A stretch of 54,141 bases of DNA. It comes from Bacteroidales bacterium. Lineage in GTDB: Bacteria; Bacteroidota; Bacteroidia; Bacteroidales; UBA7960. The stretch covers positions 1 to 54,141 of the forward strand of contig SLCY01000021.1 of assembly GCA_007125585.1 (NCBI GenBank), in the 5' to 3' direction. The translations under genes were made by a program, and so were the position numbers. Shown piece after piece: positions 6,745 through 14,912 of the stretch. The notes beneath the pieces were generated by a model. The model was not told the DNA's origin. It did no database searches and saw nothing but the letters and a program-made list of their open reading frames with translations. Position 1 is the first letter of the stretch. Every line of letters starts with the position of its first letter.

Positions 6745-8109
6745 ATGCTGATATCCAGGAACCCGGCCACAGGTAAAACCATCGCGCAATACGAGGAACA
6801 TTCGCCGGCGGAGGTCAATGCCATCATTGACAAAACCGCAGCGGTCCAACGTACATGGTCCAAGAGCGATCTTTCTGCACGCGCCAGCCTCATGATCATT
6901 GCAGCCCGTGTGCTTCGGGATTGTTCAGGGGAGTATGCCCGGCTTATCACCGCAGAGATGGGCAAACCCATTGTACAGTCGAGGGGGGAAGTGGAGAAGT
7001 GCGCGAACGTTTGTGAATATTATGCGAAGCATGCAGCAGGCTTTTTGGCCAATGACCCCATACCGACGGCGGCCAGCAAGAGTTATGTCGCCTATCGTCC
7101 CCTTGGGTTGGTGCTGGCTGTAATGCCATGGAACTTTCCCTTCTGGCAGGTGTTTCGTTTTGCTGTCCCGGCGCTCATGGCCGGGAACGGAACCCTGCTC
7201 AAGCATGCTTCCAGCGTAACGGGTGCAGCCATGGCCATTGAAGCAGTTTTCAAAAAGGCAGGCTTCCCGGAACATCTTTTCAGCATATTGAAGGTGCCCG
7301 GCAAGAAGACAGGGGAGATCATCGGCAATCAGCAAATTAAAGCTGTCACCCTCACGGGCAGTGTGGGGGCGGGACGAGCCATCGCTTCCAGGGCGGGCGC
7401 CATGCTGAAAAAGACCGTCCTTGAACTGGGCGGCAGTGACCCATATCTCATCCTCGAAGATGCTGACCTGGACCAGGCCGTGCCCACCTGTGTCGAAAGC
7501 CGCCTGATAAACAACGGCCAGAGTTGCATCGCAGCCAAACGGTTCATCGTGGTAAAAACACATCGCAAATCATTTGAAGAACGATTTGTAGAACTGATGA
7601 AAGGAAAAGTCGTGGGTGATCCTATGGAGGAACATACGGACATCGGACCGCTGGCCAGTAATATATTGCGTGATGAGCTCCAGGCTCAGGTTGAAAGCAG
7701 CATGAAGCAGGGTGCAAGATGCCTGTTGGGCGGGAAAGTGCCCGACAAGACGGGGGCGTGGTACCCTCCCACCGTGCTGACTGATGTCAAGCCCGGCATG
7801 CCTGCATACGATGAGGAGATATTCGGACCGGTGGCCGCCATCATTGAAGCACATGACGAAGCAGATGCCATCCGCATCGCCAACGACAGTGTGTTCGGAC
7901 TGGGTGCGGCAGTGTTCACCCGACATGCGGAACGAGGGCGTTATATCGCAGAACATTTGCTGAATGCAGGATGCTGTTTTGTGAATGACCTTGTCCGGTC
8001 TGACCCCCGCCTTCCTTTCGGCGGCATTGGCGACAGCGGTTATGGAAGAGAACTCTCCTGTATCGGTATCCGTGAGTTCACCAACATCAAAACAGTGTAT
8101 GTGAAATAG
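6745..8109 (+). CDS. Aldehyde dehydrogenase, succinate-semialdehyde type
   Basis: A 454-residue NAD(P)-dependent aldehyde dehydrogenase. Catalytic features are in place: the Asn-containing PWNFPFWQVFR segment, the glycine motif LTGSVGAGRA, the general-base Glu in VLELGGSDPYLILEDADLD, and the nucleophilic Cys in NNGQSCIAAKRF. The LELGGSDPYL version of the Glu motif is the one seen in Sad/YneI-type succinate-semialdehyde dehydrogenases, so oxidation of succinate semialdehyde to succinate is the best guess, though substrate range in this group is broad. It begins 3 bases after mscS. It converges with the trehalose operon, with only 20 bases between the two stop codons and no clear terminator. 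Confidence 0.85.
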   Translation: MLISRNPATGKTIAQYEEHSPAEVNAIIDKTAAVQRTWSKSDLSARASLMIIAARVLRDCSGEYARLITAEMGKPIVQSRGEVEKCANVCEYYAKHAAGFLANDPIPTAASKSYVAYRPLGLVLAVMPWNFPFWQVFRFAVPALMAGNGTLLKHASSVTGAAMAIEAVFKKAGFPEHLFSILKVPGKKTGEIIGNQQIKAVTLTGSVGAGRAIASRAGAMLKKTVLELGGSDPYLILEDADLDQAVPTCVESRLINNGQSCIAAKRFIVVKTHRKSFEERFVELMKGKVVGDPMEEHTDIGPLASNILRDELQAQVESSMKQGARCLLGGKVPDKTGAWYPPTVLTDVKPGMPAYDEEIFGPVAAIIEAHDEADAIRIANDSVFGLGAAVFTRHAERGRYIAEHLLNAGCCFVNDLVRSDPRLPFGGIGDSGYGRELSCIGIREFTNIKTVYVK

Positions 8110-8129
8110 GGCAGCCCTATGCCGGAAGG

Positions 8130-10322
8130 TCAGTGATCCCGGAGCTTGTTCAAAAGTTCAATGGCATCCGTTTGATCTTCAACCACATGGTTGGCTGCAG
8201 TTTGTGACAATCCGACCTTGACAGACCAGGCATGGGGGGGCATTGTTTGAAACAACAGCTCATCAGACCAGCCGGCACCAATGGCAAGGATAAAATCATA
8301 TTCCTTTCTCGACAACCAGTGCATGGCAAGCTCCCCTTTGTTGATCCCGGAGTTACTCACTTCGATCACCTTGCTGCCATGAAGCACATGGGCACTGATG
8401 TTGGTCGTGATGGACAGCAAATGGTCGTTTACCTCTTTTACCAGTTGTGATGCCTGCTCAATATCCGCCCTGTGGTAATGCCAGGCAACAGAATACTCCC
8501 GTTCCTGGACATAGGATCCTGGCAGGCGGTCGGTGTACATATCCAGGATGGGGATCACCTCTTGCTTCCATTCAGACGACAGTGGCTTCAGCAAACGCCA
8601 CTCTTTTTTACCGGCCTCCCGGATCCATGAACCATGTTCTGCCGTTAGGTTTACAGGCAGATCACCCAGCCATTCTTCCAGTTCATCCTTGCCCCTTCCG
8701 CTGATGATCACAATATCCGTCCTGGCCCGCGCATCCAGGGTTTGCAACAGGCCAAGCAGAGCATCCGGCGGTTCGGCAGAGGCGGGGTATTTGGAATAAG
8801 GCACCAGGGTCCCGTCATAATTTACAATGATGATGCGGCTTTTAGCGTCATGAAATTGTTTAACCAACTTACCGGTCAATGACTTATTGAGCAATTTCGT
8901 GCTTACTGTATCTCTCGATATGCTGCTAATATTTAACAGGCTAGTGACAAAATCCGTTGCCCATTTGGTAACGTCATACCGCTTCAACCGCTTCTGCATG
9001 ATCTTGTTGCCCCTGACCTGGTCTTTGACCGGTATGGTCAGGGCCTCGGCGATGGACGCTGCGATCTCATCAACACTGTTGGGATTGATCACCACGGATT
9101 CACTGAGCTCTTTGGCTGCACCGGTGAACTCACTCAGAATCAATACCCCTCTCTGGTCGGTAAGCGAAGCAATATATTCCTTCGCCACCAGGTTCATACC
9201 GTCGCGGAGGGGCGTCAGCAACGCAACATCACTCCTGCGATACTGGGCAATCAGCTCTTTGTGAGGCAATGAAGTATACTGGTAGATCACCGGGATCCAC
9301 GACATGCTGCCAAAAGACCCATTGATCTGGCCAACGAATTCATCGAGCCTGCTTTTTATTTTCCGGTAAGCACCTACAGCCGTGCGCGAAGGCACTACGA
9401 TCATATTGAGGCATACCTTGCCATGCCATTCAGGATGTTTTTTCAGGAACAATTCAAATCCCTTTAACCGGTTAATGATCCCTTTGGAATAATCAAGCCG
9501 GTCGACCGAAAGCACGATCTTCGGTTTCCCTTTGCCGGGCTTCGATGATGGATATGGTGAAACATCCATGGTGTGGAACTTATTGAAGTCAATCCCCATC
9601 GGGAAAGTATCGATCTCTACCAAATGGTCCGGCATGGAGATCTTGCCCATATGGTTTTCCTTGCCCAGGATGCGCAACGCACAACGTAAAAAGTGCTGGG
9701 TGTAGTCGTGGGTATGAAAGCCGACCAAATCGGCACCCAGCAAACCTTCCAGTATCTTTGTGCGGCTTTCTTTATGAAGCATCCGGAACATCTCATACGA
9801 CGGAAAGGGAATGTGCAGGAAAAAGCCAATGGGGTTGGAGACCTTTTCGCGCAACAGGGCGGGCAGCAACATCAGGTGATAATCATGCACCCATATGATG
9901 TCGTCTTCCCTGATCTCACCGAGCAACTCGTCACGGAAGATCTCATTCATCCGCTTGTACTCACGCCAGAACTCCAGGTTGAAATGGGCATAGTTGGGAA
10001 AGTAATGGAAGAGCGGCCAGATGGTTTTGTTGCAAAAACCCAGGTACACTTTATCCATCAGCTTTTTGGACAGGAAGACCGGTGAGGCCTTATATTCTTT
10101 CTGCACTTTTTCGCGCACAAGGTCTTCATCTTCCTTTTCAATATTGGTGCCGGGCCAACCCATCCAGATATAGTCTTTGATATCAGAGTCTTTATTCCCC
10201 AGGGAACTTAAAAAGTCGCTAAGCCCGGAAACAAGTCCGCCGGCACTCTTTTCCATGGTGAACTTGCCGTTGGTTGTGCTGACAACAACCGGCAAACGGT
10301 TGGAAACAATTAGTAGCCTCAT
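8130..10322 (-). CDS. otsA: Trehalose-6-phosphate synthase with degenerate phosphatase domain
   Basis: A 730-residue fusion. Residues 1 to about 470 are a GT20 trehalose-6-phosphate synthase (UDP-glucose plus glucose-6-phosphate to trehalose-6-phosphate) with intact landmarks: VSNRLPVVV at the start, GGLVSGL, WVHDYHLMLLPALLRE and DRLDYSKGI. From about 495 to the end is a trehalose-phosphatase-like HAD domain, but motif I reads IVNYDGTL: Asn501 replaces the nucleophilic Asp. Motif IV reads AIGAGWSDELLF instead of the usual GDDxTDE. Motif II (IISGRGKDEL) and the motif III Lys region remain. Phosphatase activity is therefore probably lost, leaving a synthase with a structural or regulatory C-terminus. 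It is the last gene of the operon, 45 bases after the GH65 gene. The intact phosphatase two genes upstream would complete the pathway. Confidence 0.92.
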   Translation of the reverse strand: MRLLIVSNRLPVVVSTTNGKFTMEKSAGGLVSGLSDFLSSLGNKDSDIKDYIWMGWPGTNIEKEDEDLVREKVQKEYKASPVFLSKKLMDKVYLGFCNKTIWPLFHYFPNYAHFNLEFWREYKRMNEIFRDELLGEIREDDIIWVHDYHLMLLPALLREKVSNPIGFFLHIPFPSYEMFRMLHKESRTKILEGLLGADLVGFHTHDYTQHFLRCALRILGKENHMGKISMPDHLVEIDTFPMGIDFNKFHTMDVSPYPSSKPGKGKPKIVLSVDRLDYSKGIINRLKGFELFLKKHPEWHGKVCLNMIVVPSRTAVGAYRKIKSRLDEFVGQINGSFGSMSWIPVIYQYTSLPHKELIAQYRRSDVALLTPLRDGMNLVAKEYIASLTDQRGVLILSEFTGAAKELSESVVINPNSVDEIAASIAEALTIPVKDQVRGNKIMQKRLKRYDVTKWATDFVTSLLNISSISRDTVSTKLLNKSLTGKLVKQFHDAKSRIIIVNYDGTLVPYSKYPASAEPPDALLGLLQTLDARARTDIVIISGRGKDELEEWLGDLPVNLTAEHGSWIREAGKKEWRLLKPLSSEWKQEVIPILDMYTDRLPGSYVQEREYSVAWHYHRADIEQASQLVKEVNDHLLSITTNISAHVLHGSKVIEVSNSGINKGELAMHWLSRKEYDFILAIGAGWSDELLFQTMPPHAWSVKVGLSQTAANHVVEDQTDAIELLNKLRDH

Positions 10323-10367
10323 ATTGGTGTGTTTTTTTTATGATCTTTTAACCCTGTAGCAAGTTAA

Positions 10368-12785
10368 TTATTTATCGCTGCTAACTCGCTTTTTTAATGA
10401 AAACTCTTTATGATCATCGGTCTCAAAATAATATTTACGGCCATTCACCCCCACATGTACAGGTTCGGCCCATCCCCTGTCGAAATGTACTTTTAGCTTC
10501 TGATGATCAATGTCCAGTTTGATCCAGTGGCTGCGGTAGCGCACATGGAAGGAGAGGGATTTGATATCATCGGGCAAGTGTGGTTTCAGCCACAATGCAT
10601 CATCCCGTATCTCCAGACCGGAATAGCAGCGTTGTAAAATATCCAGTGACCCTGCCATTGCGCCCAGGTGTATCCCTTCATGGGTGGTGCCCCCCTGGAT
10701 GTCTTTAAAGTCGCTCATCAGGGCTTTACGGAAACTTTTCCATGAGCGTTCACGATGGCTGCGGGCATAAACCCATGCGTGAATTACCTGGCTTAATGTA
10801 GAACCGTGGGATGTTCTCTGGTAATAATAATCAATGTTTTTTAAAATGATCTCCTCGTTGAATGGATAGCCCAGATTATCGAAAAGCCTTTTCAGTTCTT
10901 CGTAAGAAAAAAGATAGAACAGCATCAACACATCCGCCTGCTTGCTCGCTTTATAGTAGTTCGGAGAATCATTCTCACTTTCCAGAATACGGTCAAGGCG
11001 CATCGCTTCGCCATATTTTCCAGTATAGTGATCCCAGTTCAGTTCTTTCAACTTCTCGTATCCTTCAAATTGTGAAATGATATCTCCTTCATGGTAGGGT
11101 ACGAACATTTTATGGGTGATATCTCTCCAACGGGCAATGTCTTTTTCATTGATTCCCATTTGTTTGCTCATCTGAACACTGCAGGCGTCATCCAGCAAGT
11201 CAATGAGTTTCAGTGCCCTTTCAATGACCCAGACTGCCATCACATTGGTGTAAGCATTGTTGTTGAGGCCCGGTTTTTCAATGCCAGGGTAGTGGGTATG
11301 GTATTCATCCGGCCCCATGATCCCGTTGATCTCATAACGATTGCGCATGGGATTGAACTGTGCAATATCTGACCAGAACAATGCCGTGGCTAAAATCATC
11401 TCCGCACCATACGCATTGAGGAAGTCCATATCGCCGGTACTTTGATAGTAGTGCCATACGTTGAATGGTATTGCCGCGTTGATATGGTATTGCAGATGGG
11501 TTACGTCAGGCAGCCATCTGCCCGATTTAGGGTTCAGATGTATCTTTTGTGTCTCTTCCCGGCCGTTGCTGCCACTTTGCCAGGGATACAAAGCCCCCCT
11601 GTAACCGCTTTCTTTCGCTGCCGCGTATGCCTCAGGAAGGCGGCGATACCTGTACATGAGCAGGGAACGTGACAGTTGAGGATAGTGCAGGTCGATGAAA
11701 GGCTGGATATACAGCTCATCCCAGAAAATATGCCCGCGATAGCCCTCACCATGCCATCCGCGGGCAGGAATGCCAATGTCGTAATCAATGCTGTTTTTCG
11801 ACACGGTCTGGTACAGATGAAAAATATGCAGACGGATCACCAGCTGGTCTTCATTGTTGGAATCCGCCAGCATGTCATTATGGTTCCACAGACATTCCCA
11901 CGCCATTCTCTGATGTTGCACCATATCGGCAAATGGGCCAATGCGCTTCATTTTGTTTTGCGCCTCCGTAAGAGGGTCGCTGATGGCAACATCCCGCGAT
12001 GTATATAACGAAACAAGCTTTTCCACCCTGATGGGTTCCAGCTTCTTGCACTCCAGCATGTAATCCCCTGCAACAGCATCCTTCAGGTGCACCAGTTTCT
12101 GATTTAACTCCAGCTTTTCGTGGTGTATATAAAATGATGTTTTCGCAGCCTGTGTTACCCGTATTTTTGACTGCTTTGTGCGGCTGGATAAATAAATGGT
12201 GTTGTCGTTCAGGCTGCCTTTACTGCTTACTTCCAGATGGTGCTGATTGAGATCTCTATAACGTTTCACATTGTTATTGATAAGGTTGCCGTCAATTCCC
12301 GAGCGGATGGTCAGCGGTCCGGACCAGTTTTCGGGAATAAAAGTCCACTCCAACCCGGCCACATGGTAGTCGGCCATGCTTACCAAACGCCGGCTGATGA
12401 TGGTGGTAATACGGCCTTCCTGATCGCTGAAGCGCATTTTCCTTTCCAAAATACCCTCTTTCATATTCAACGATGTAATAAACCCAAGCACCTTCATATC
12501 TTTTATGCTGAACCAGGGATTGTTGCCTATCCTGAACGTCAGCAGCAGCCAGTTGGGCCAGTTGACCAAATCCTCATTCTCTATCACCTTTCCGCTGATC
12601 TCTGACTTCATCCGGTTATACCCGCCTGCCAGGTAGGTTCCCGGATAATTGTGTTCGTTGTCTTTTTCCATTTCCAGCGCACCCCGGGTGACAAAATATC
12701 CATTGCCAAGCGCACACAAAGCTTCCTGCAATGGATGATCTTTTGGGTTCCACTGATCGTATTCAATAATCCATTTTTCGTCCAT
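10368..12785 (-). CDS. GH65 family glycoside phosphorylase/hydrolase (trehalose or related)
   Basis: An 805-residue cytoplasmic protein with the full GH65 layout: an N-terminal beta-sandwich (about 1-270), a linker, an (alpha/alpha)6 catalytic barrel (about 320-720) and a small C-terminal beta domain. Seen motifs are WHGEGYRGHIFWDELY, the general-acid region GIMGPDEYHTHYPG with Glu494, KQADVLMLFYLFS, and the TSHGSTLSQVIHAW segment near the phosphate site in phosphorylases. Family members phosphorolyse alpha-linked disaccharides (trehalose, maltose, kojibiose, nigerose) to beta-glucose-1-phosphate and glucose. The genomic partners favour trehalose or trehalose-6-phosphate as substrate. It sits 54 bases after the HAD-phosphatase gene and 45 before the synthase gene. 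Specificity is inferred from context only. Confidence 0.88.
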   Translation of the reverse strand: MDEKWIIEYDQWNPKDHPLQEALCALGNGYFVTRGALEMEKDNEHNYPGTYLAGGYNRMKSEISGKVIENEDLVNWPNWLLLTFRIGNNPWFSIKDMKVLGFITSLNMKEGILERKMRFSDQEGRITTIISRRLVSMADYHVAGLEWTFIPENWSGPLTIRSGIDGNLINNNVKRYRDLNQHHLEVSSKGSLNDNTIYLSSRTKQSKIRVTQAAKTSFYIHHEKLELNQKLVHLKDAVAGDYMLECKKLEPIRVEKLVSLYTSRDVAISDPLTEAQNKMKRIGPFADMVQHQRMAWECLWNHNDMLADSNNEDQLVIRLHIFHLYQTVSKNSIDYDIGIPARGWHGEGYRGHIFWDELYIQPFIDLHYPQLSRSLLMYRYRRLPEAYAAAKESGYRGALYPWQSGSNGREETQKIHLNPKSGRWLPDVTHLQYHINAAIPFNVWHYYQSTGDMDFLNAYGAEMILATALFWSDIAQFNPMRNRYEINGIMGPDEYHTHYPGIEKPGLNNNAYTNVMAVWVIERALKLIDLLDDACSVQMSKQMGINEKDIARWRDITHKMFVPYHEGDIISQFEGYEKLKELNWDHYTGKYGEAMRLDRILESENDSPNYYKASKQADVLMLFYLFSYEELKRLFDNLGYPFNEEIILKNIDYYYQRTSHGSTLSQVIHAWVYARSHRERSWKSFRKALMSDFKDIQGGTTHEGIHLGAMAGSLDILQRCYSGLEIRDDALWLKPHLPDDIKSLSFHVRYRSHWIKLDIDHQKLKVHFDRGWAEPVHVGVNGRKYYFETDDHKEFSLKKRVSSDK

Positions 12786-12839
12786 AGGATAACGTTTTGG
12801 GTTTTATATTTTGCGTTAGCGGGGGCCGCAACATCGTGA

Positions 12840-14417
12840 TCACCGATCTCCCTGCCCTCGTTTATCATGCATATCGATGATTTTCCTGAAGAACTGCTGC
12901 ACCTGGAAGACATCCTTGAGACTAAAGTCAGCCGCGGTATCCTGGCCCCTGTTCTCCACCAGTATGCCCAGCCCTTTGCCCTTAAGCACCTTGAAAGCGT
13001 CTTCATCCGTCACATCATCCCCGATAAATACGGGTATGCTGTCCGGTTGTTTATCCAACGCCAGTGCCTCGTAGATCCATAATACAGCTTTTCCCTTATG
13101 CCAGTCGATATCGGGTTTGAGCTCGACCACCATTTTCCCTTTCCCGGTTTTCAGGTTTTTGTATTTTTCAAGCATCTTCCCGACCATATCAACCACATAT
13201 GGTACATCCTTTTCATCTGCATTCCTGTAATGCACGGCAATGGCATAACGTTTCCGGTCGATCTGTACCCCCTCAGCCTTCCCCTCAAAAAGGTTATGAA
13301 GGTCTTCTTCTACCTGGTCCATGGTCTGGATGATCTCCTCAGATTTCTCATGTTTCATGTACAGGCCATCCGGGCCGGAAGTGATATATCCATGACTGCC
13401 CGAGTAGATCAGGTGATCCAGCTGAATAAAGTCCTGCACATCCTCCTTGTCCCTCCCGGTAACCACTGCCACCGTGAAACGTTCGGCAAGATCGGACAGG
13501 GTGTCGCGCATTTCGTCCGACAACACGGCATCTTCAGGCCGTTGCACAATGGGCGTAAGGGTCCCATCGTAATCCAGGAAAAATGCGGGCTTCTTCCCGG
13601 AAAGGATGGCGAACACATCCGACTCTTCAGAAAAGACCATGGGTTTGGTATATCTGAAGTATCCGGCAATCTCATCATCACCAAACAAATCGAACGCCCT
13701 GAAGTCAGATATGCAAATATCAGCCCCATGCCGGAGCAGCTCTTTCCGGTTATCGAATCGGGCAACCCCCACCACCAGTCCGAAGAAACCTCTCTGGCCC
13801 GCCTGTACACCGGAGATGGCATCCTCAAAGACAATGCTCCGCTCAGGACGTACCTGCAATTCCCTGGCTGCTTCGAGGAAAATATCAGGATCCGGCTTCC
13901 CATTGAGTCCGCGCTCAGCAGCTATTACACCATCGACACGCACATCAAACAGATCGGCAATACCTGCCTGCTGTATGATGGTTTTACAGTTCTTGCTTGA
14001 AGAAACAACAGCAGTCTTTATCCCTTCCGACCGCCATTTTTGTAACTGCTCAACCGCCTCATCGTAGACCTCGGCACCATCCTGCTCGATCAGCTTGTTG
14101 AACAAAACATTCTTTTTGTTTCCCAGGGCACAGACCGATCCATGGCCGGGGGAATCCTCCACATTCCCGTACGGAAGCCCTATCTCCCTGGACGCCAGAA
14201 AACTCTTCACACCCTCATACCTGGGCTTTCCATCAATGTATTCATCATAATCATGATCATTCATGAAATCATCAATGCCCCTTTCTTTCAAAAAATCATC
14301 CAATGAATGCTTCCAGGCTTTTTTATGAACCGAACGGGTTTGGGTAAGCACCCCATCCAGGTCAAATATCAATGCATCAATATCTTTTGCTTGCAATCCT
14401 TCGCTATTCTTTGCCAT
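12840..14417 (-). CDS. otsB: Beta-phosphoglucomutase-like HAD fused to trehalose-6-phosphate phosphatase
   Basis: A 525-residue two-domain protein. Residues about 10-250 form a beta-phosphoglucomutase-like HAD domain: motif I ALIFDLDGVLTQT with Asp19 and Asp21, the cap with DYDEYIDGKPRYEGVKSFL, then VVSSSKNC and SIVFEDAISGVQAG. Residues about 275-515 form a trehalose-phosphatase with all HAD motifs intact: FFLDYDGTLTP (Asp282, Asp284), AVVTGRDKEDV, and VFIGDDVTDEDAF. The first domain would turn the beta-glucose-1-phosphate made by the GH65 partner into glucose-6-phosphate; the second removes phosphate from trehalose-6-phosphate. It is first in the operon. The same HAD-TPP-GH65 order occurs within one polypeptide in mycobacterial OtsB1, here split after the phosphatase. 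An 8-base-arm inverted repeat lies upstream of the start. Confidence 0.9.
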   Translation of the reverse strand: MAKNSEGLQAKDIDALIFDLDGVLTQTRSVHKKAWKHSLDDFLKERGIDDFMNDHDYDEYIDGKPRYEGVKSFLASREIGLPYGNVEDSPGHGSVCALGNKKNVLFNKLIEQDGAEVYDEAVEQLQKWRSEGIKTAVVSSSKNCKTIIQQAGIADLFDVRVDGVIAAERGLNGKPDPDIFLEAARELQVRPERSIVFEDAISGVQAGQRGFFGLVVGVARFDNRKELLRHGADICISDFRAFDLFGDDEIAGYFRYTKPMVFSEESDVFAILSGKKPAFFLDYDGTLTPIVQRPEDAVLSDEMRDTLSDLAERFTVAVVTGRDKEDVQDFIQLDHLIYSGSHGYITSGPDGLYMKHEKSEEIIQTMDQVEEDLHNLFEGKAEGVQIDRKRYAIAVHYRNADEKDVPYVVDMVGKMLEKYKNLKTGKGKMVVELKPDIDWHKGKAVLWIYEALALDKQPDSIPVFIGDDVTDEDAFKVLKGKGLGILVENRGQDTAADFSLKDVFQVQQFFRKIIDMHDKRGQGDR

Positions 14418-14447
14418 CGAAAGAAATTTTTTAATTTATACAGACGG

Positions 14448-14470
14448 AAATGGCATAATGTGTGCCATTT
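14448..14470 (-). promoter_or_regulatory. Inverted repeat upstream of the trehalose operon
   Basis: AAATGGCA and TGCCATTT are perfect 8-base arms with a 7-base spacer, 31-53 bases upstream of the first operon gene. The size and place suit a binding site for a dimeric regulator, but no regulator gene lies nearby. A near -7 box (CAAATTAG on the plus strand, one base off) follows at 14504-14511. The rest of the gap 14418-14912 holds no gene. Confidence 0.4.
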
Positions 14471-14780
14471 TCCCATACGGCCTGAAAGATAATAATATAA
14501 TTTCAAATTAGCCCATTTCCTTAACCCAAACCAACCATCAGAAAATCTTTTCCGAAACCAAAGCCACTCATAGTAATGCATTTACGCTTCGCTTGCTTCA
14601 TCACCAACACGCAGGCGAAGCCTCGCTTGCAAAACCCTTTCCTGTTTTGGCTTATGGCCTCTCTTCAAGAAGGTCCAATAATCATTATAAAAAGAGAGCC
14701 TTTTTTGTGAAAGCAGGCATGCCTATTGGGGAAAAAATACACAGTAATGGTGACTGTCCCACACGATGGTTTTTCAATCA

Positions 14781-14788
14781 TACTTTTG
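14781..14788 (+). promoter_or_regulatory. Candidate -7 box for the amidohydrolase genes
   Basis: TACTTTTG matches TAnnTTTG about 125 bases before the chosen ATG at 14913, which would give a long leader. It is supported by the motif only. Confidence 0.3.
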
Positions 14789-14912
14789 TATTCATTCGTG
14801 GCAACAGGCATGCCGTCTGCAGGAAAGAACAGCATAAAAGCATTGCGATGCAAATATTATGAGTATTTTTAGTGCTTCCAAAAACACATTTACTCACAAC
14901 ATACAGATCAAA

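Noticed and set aside
13098-14000. A 300-residue plus-strand ORF
   Set aside because: It is a shadow of the HAD-phosphatase gene on the other strand, which has intact catalytic motifs.
14593-14862. An 89-residue plus-strand ORF upstream of the amidohydrolase gene
   Set aside because: No protein-like composition, no ribosome-binding sequence, and it runs into the amidohydrolase leader.
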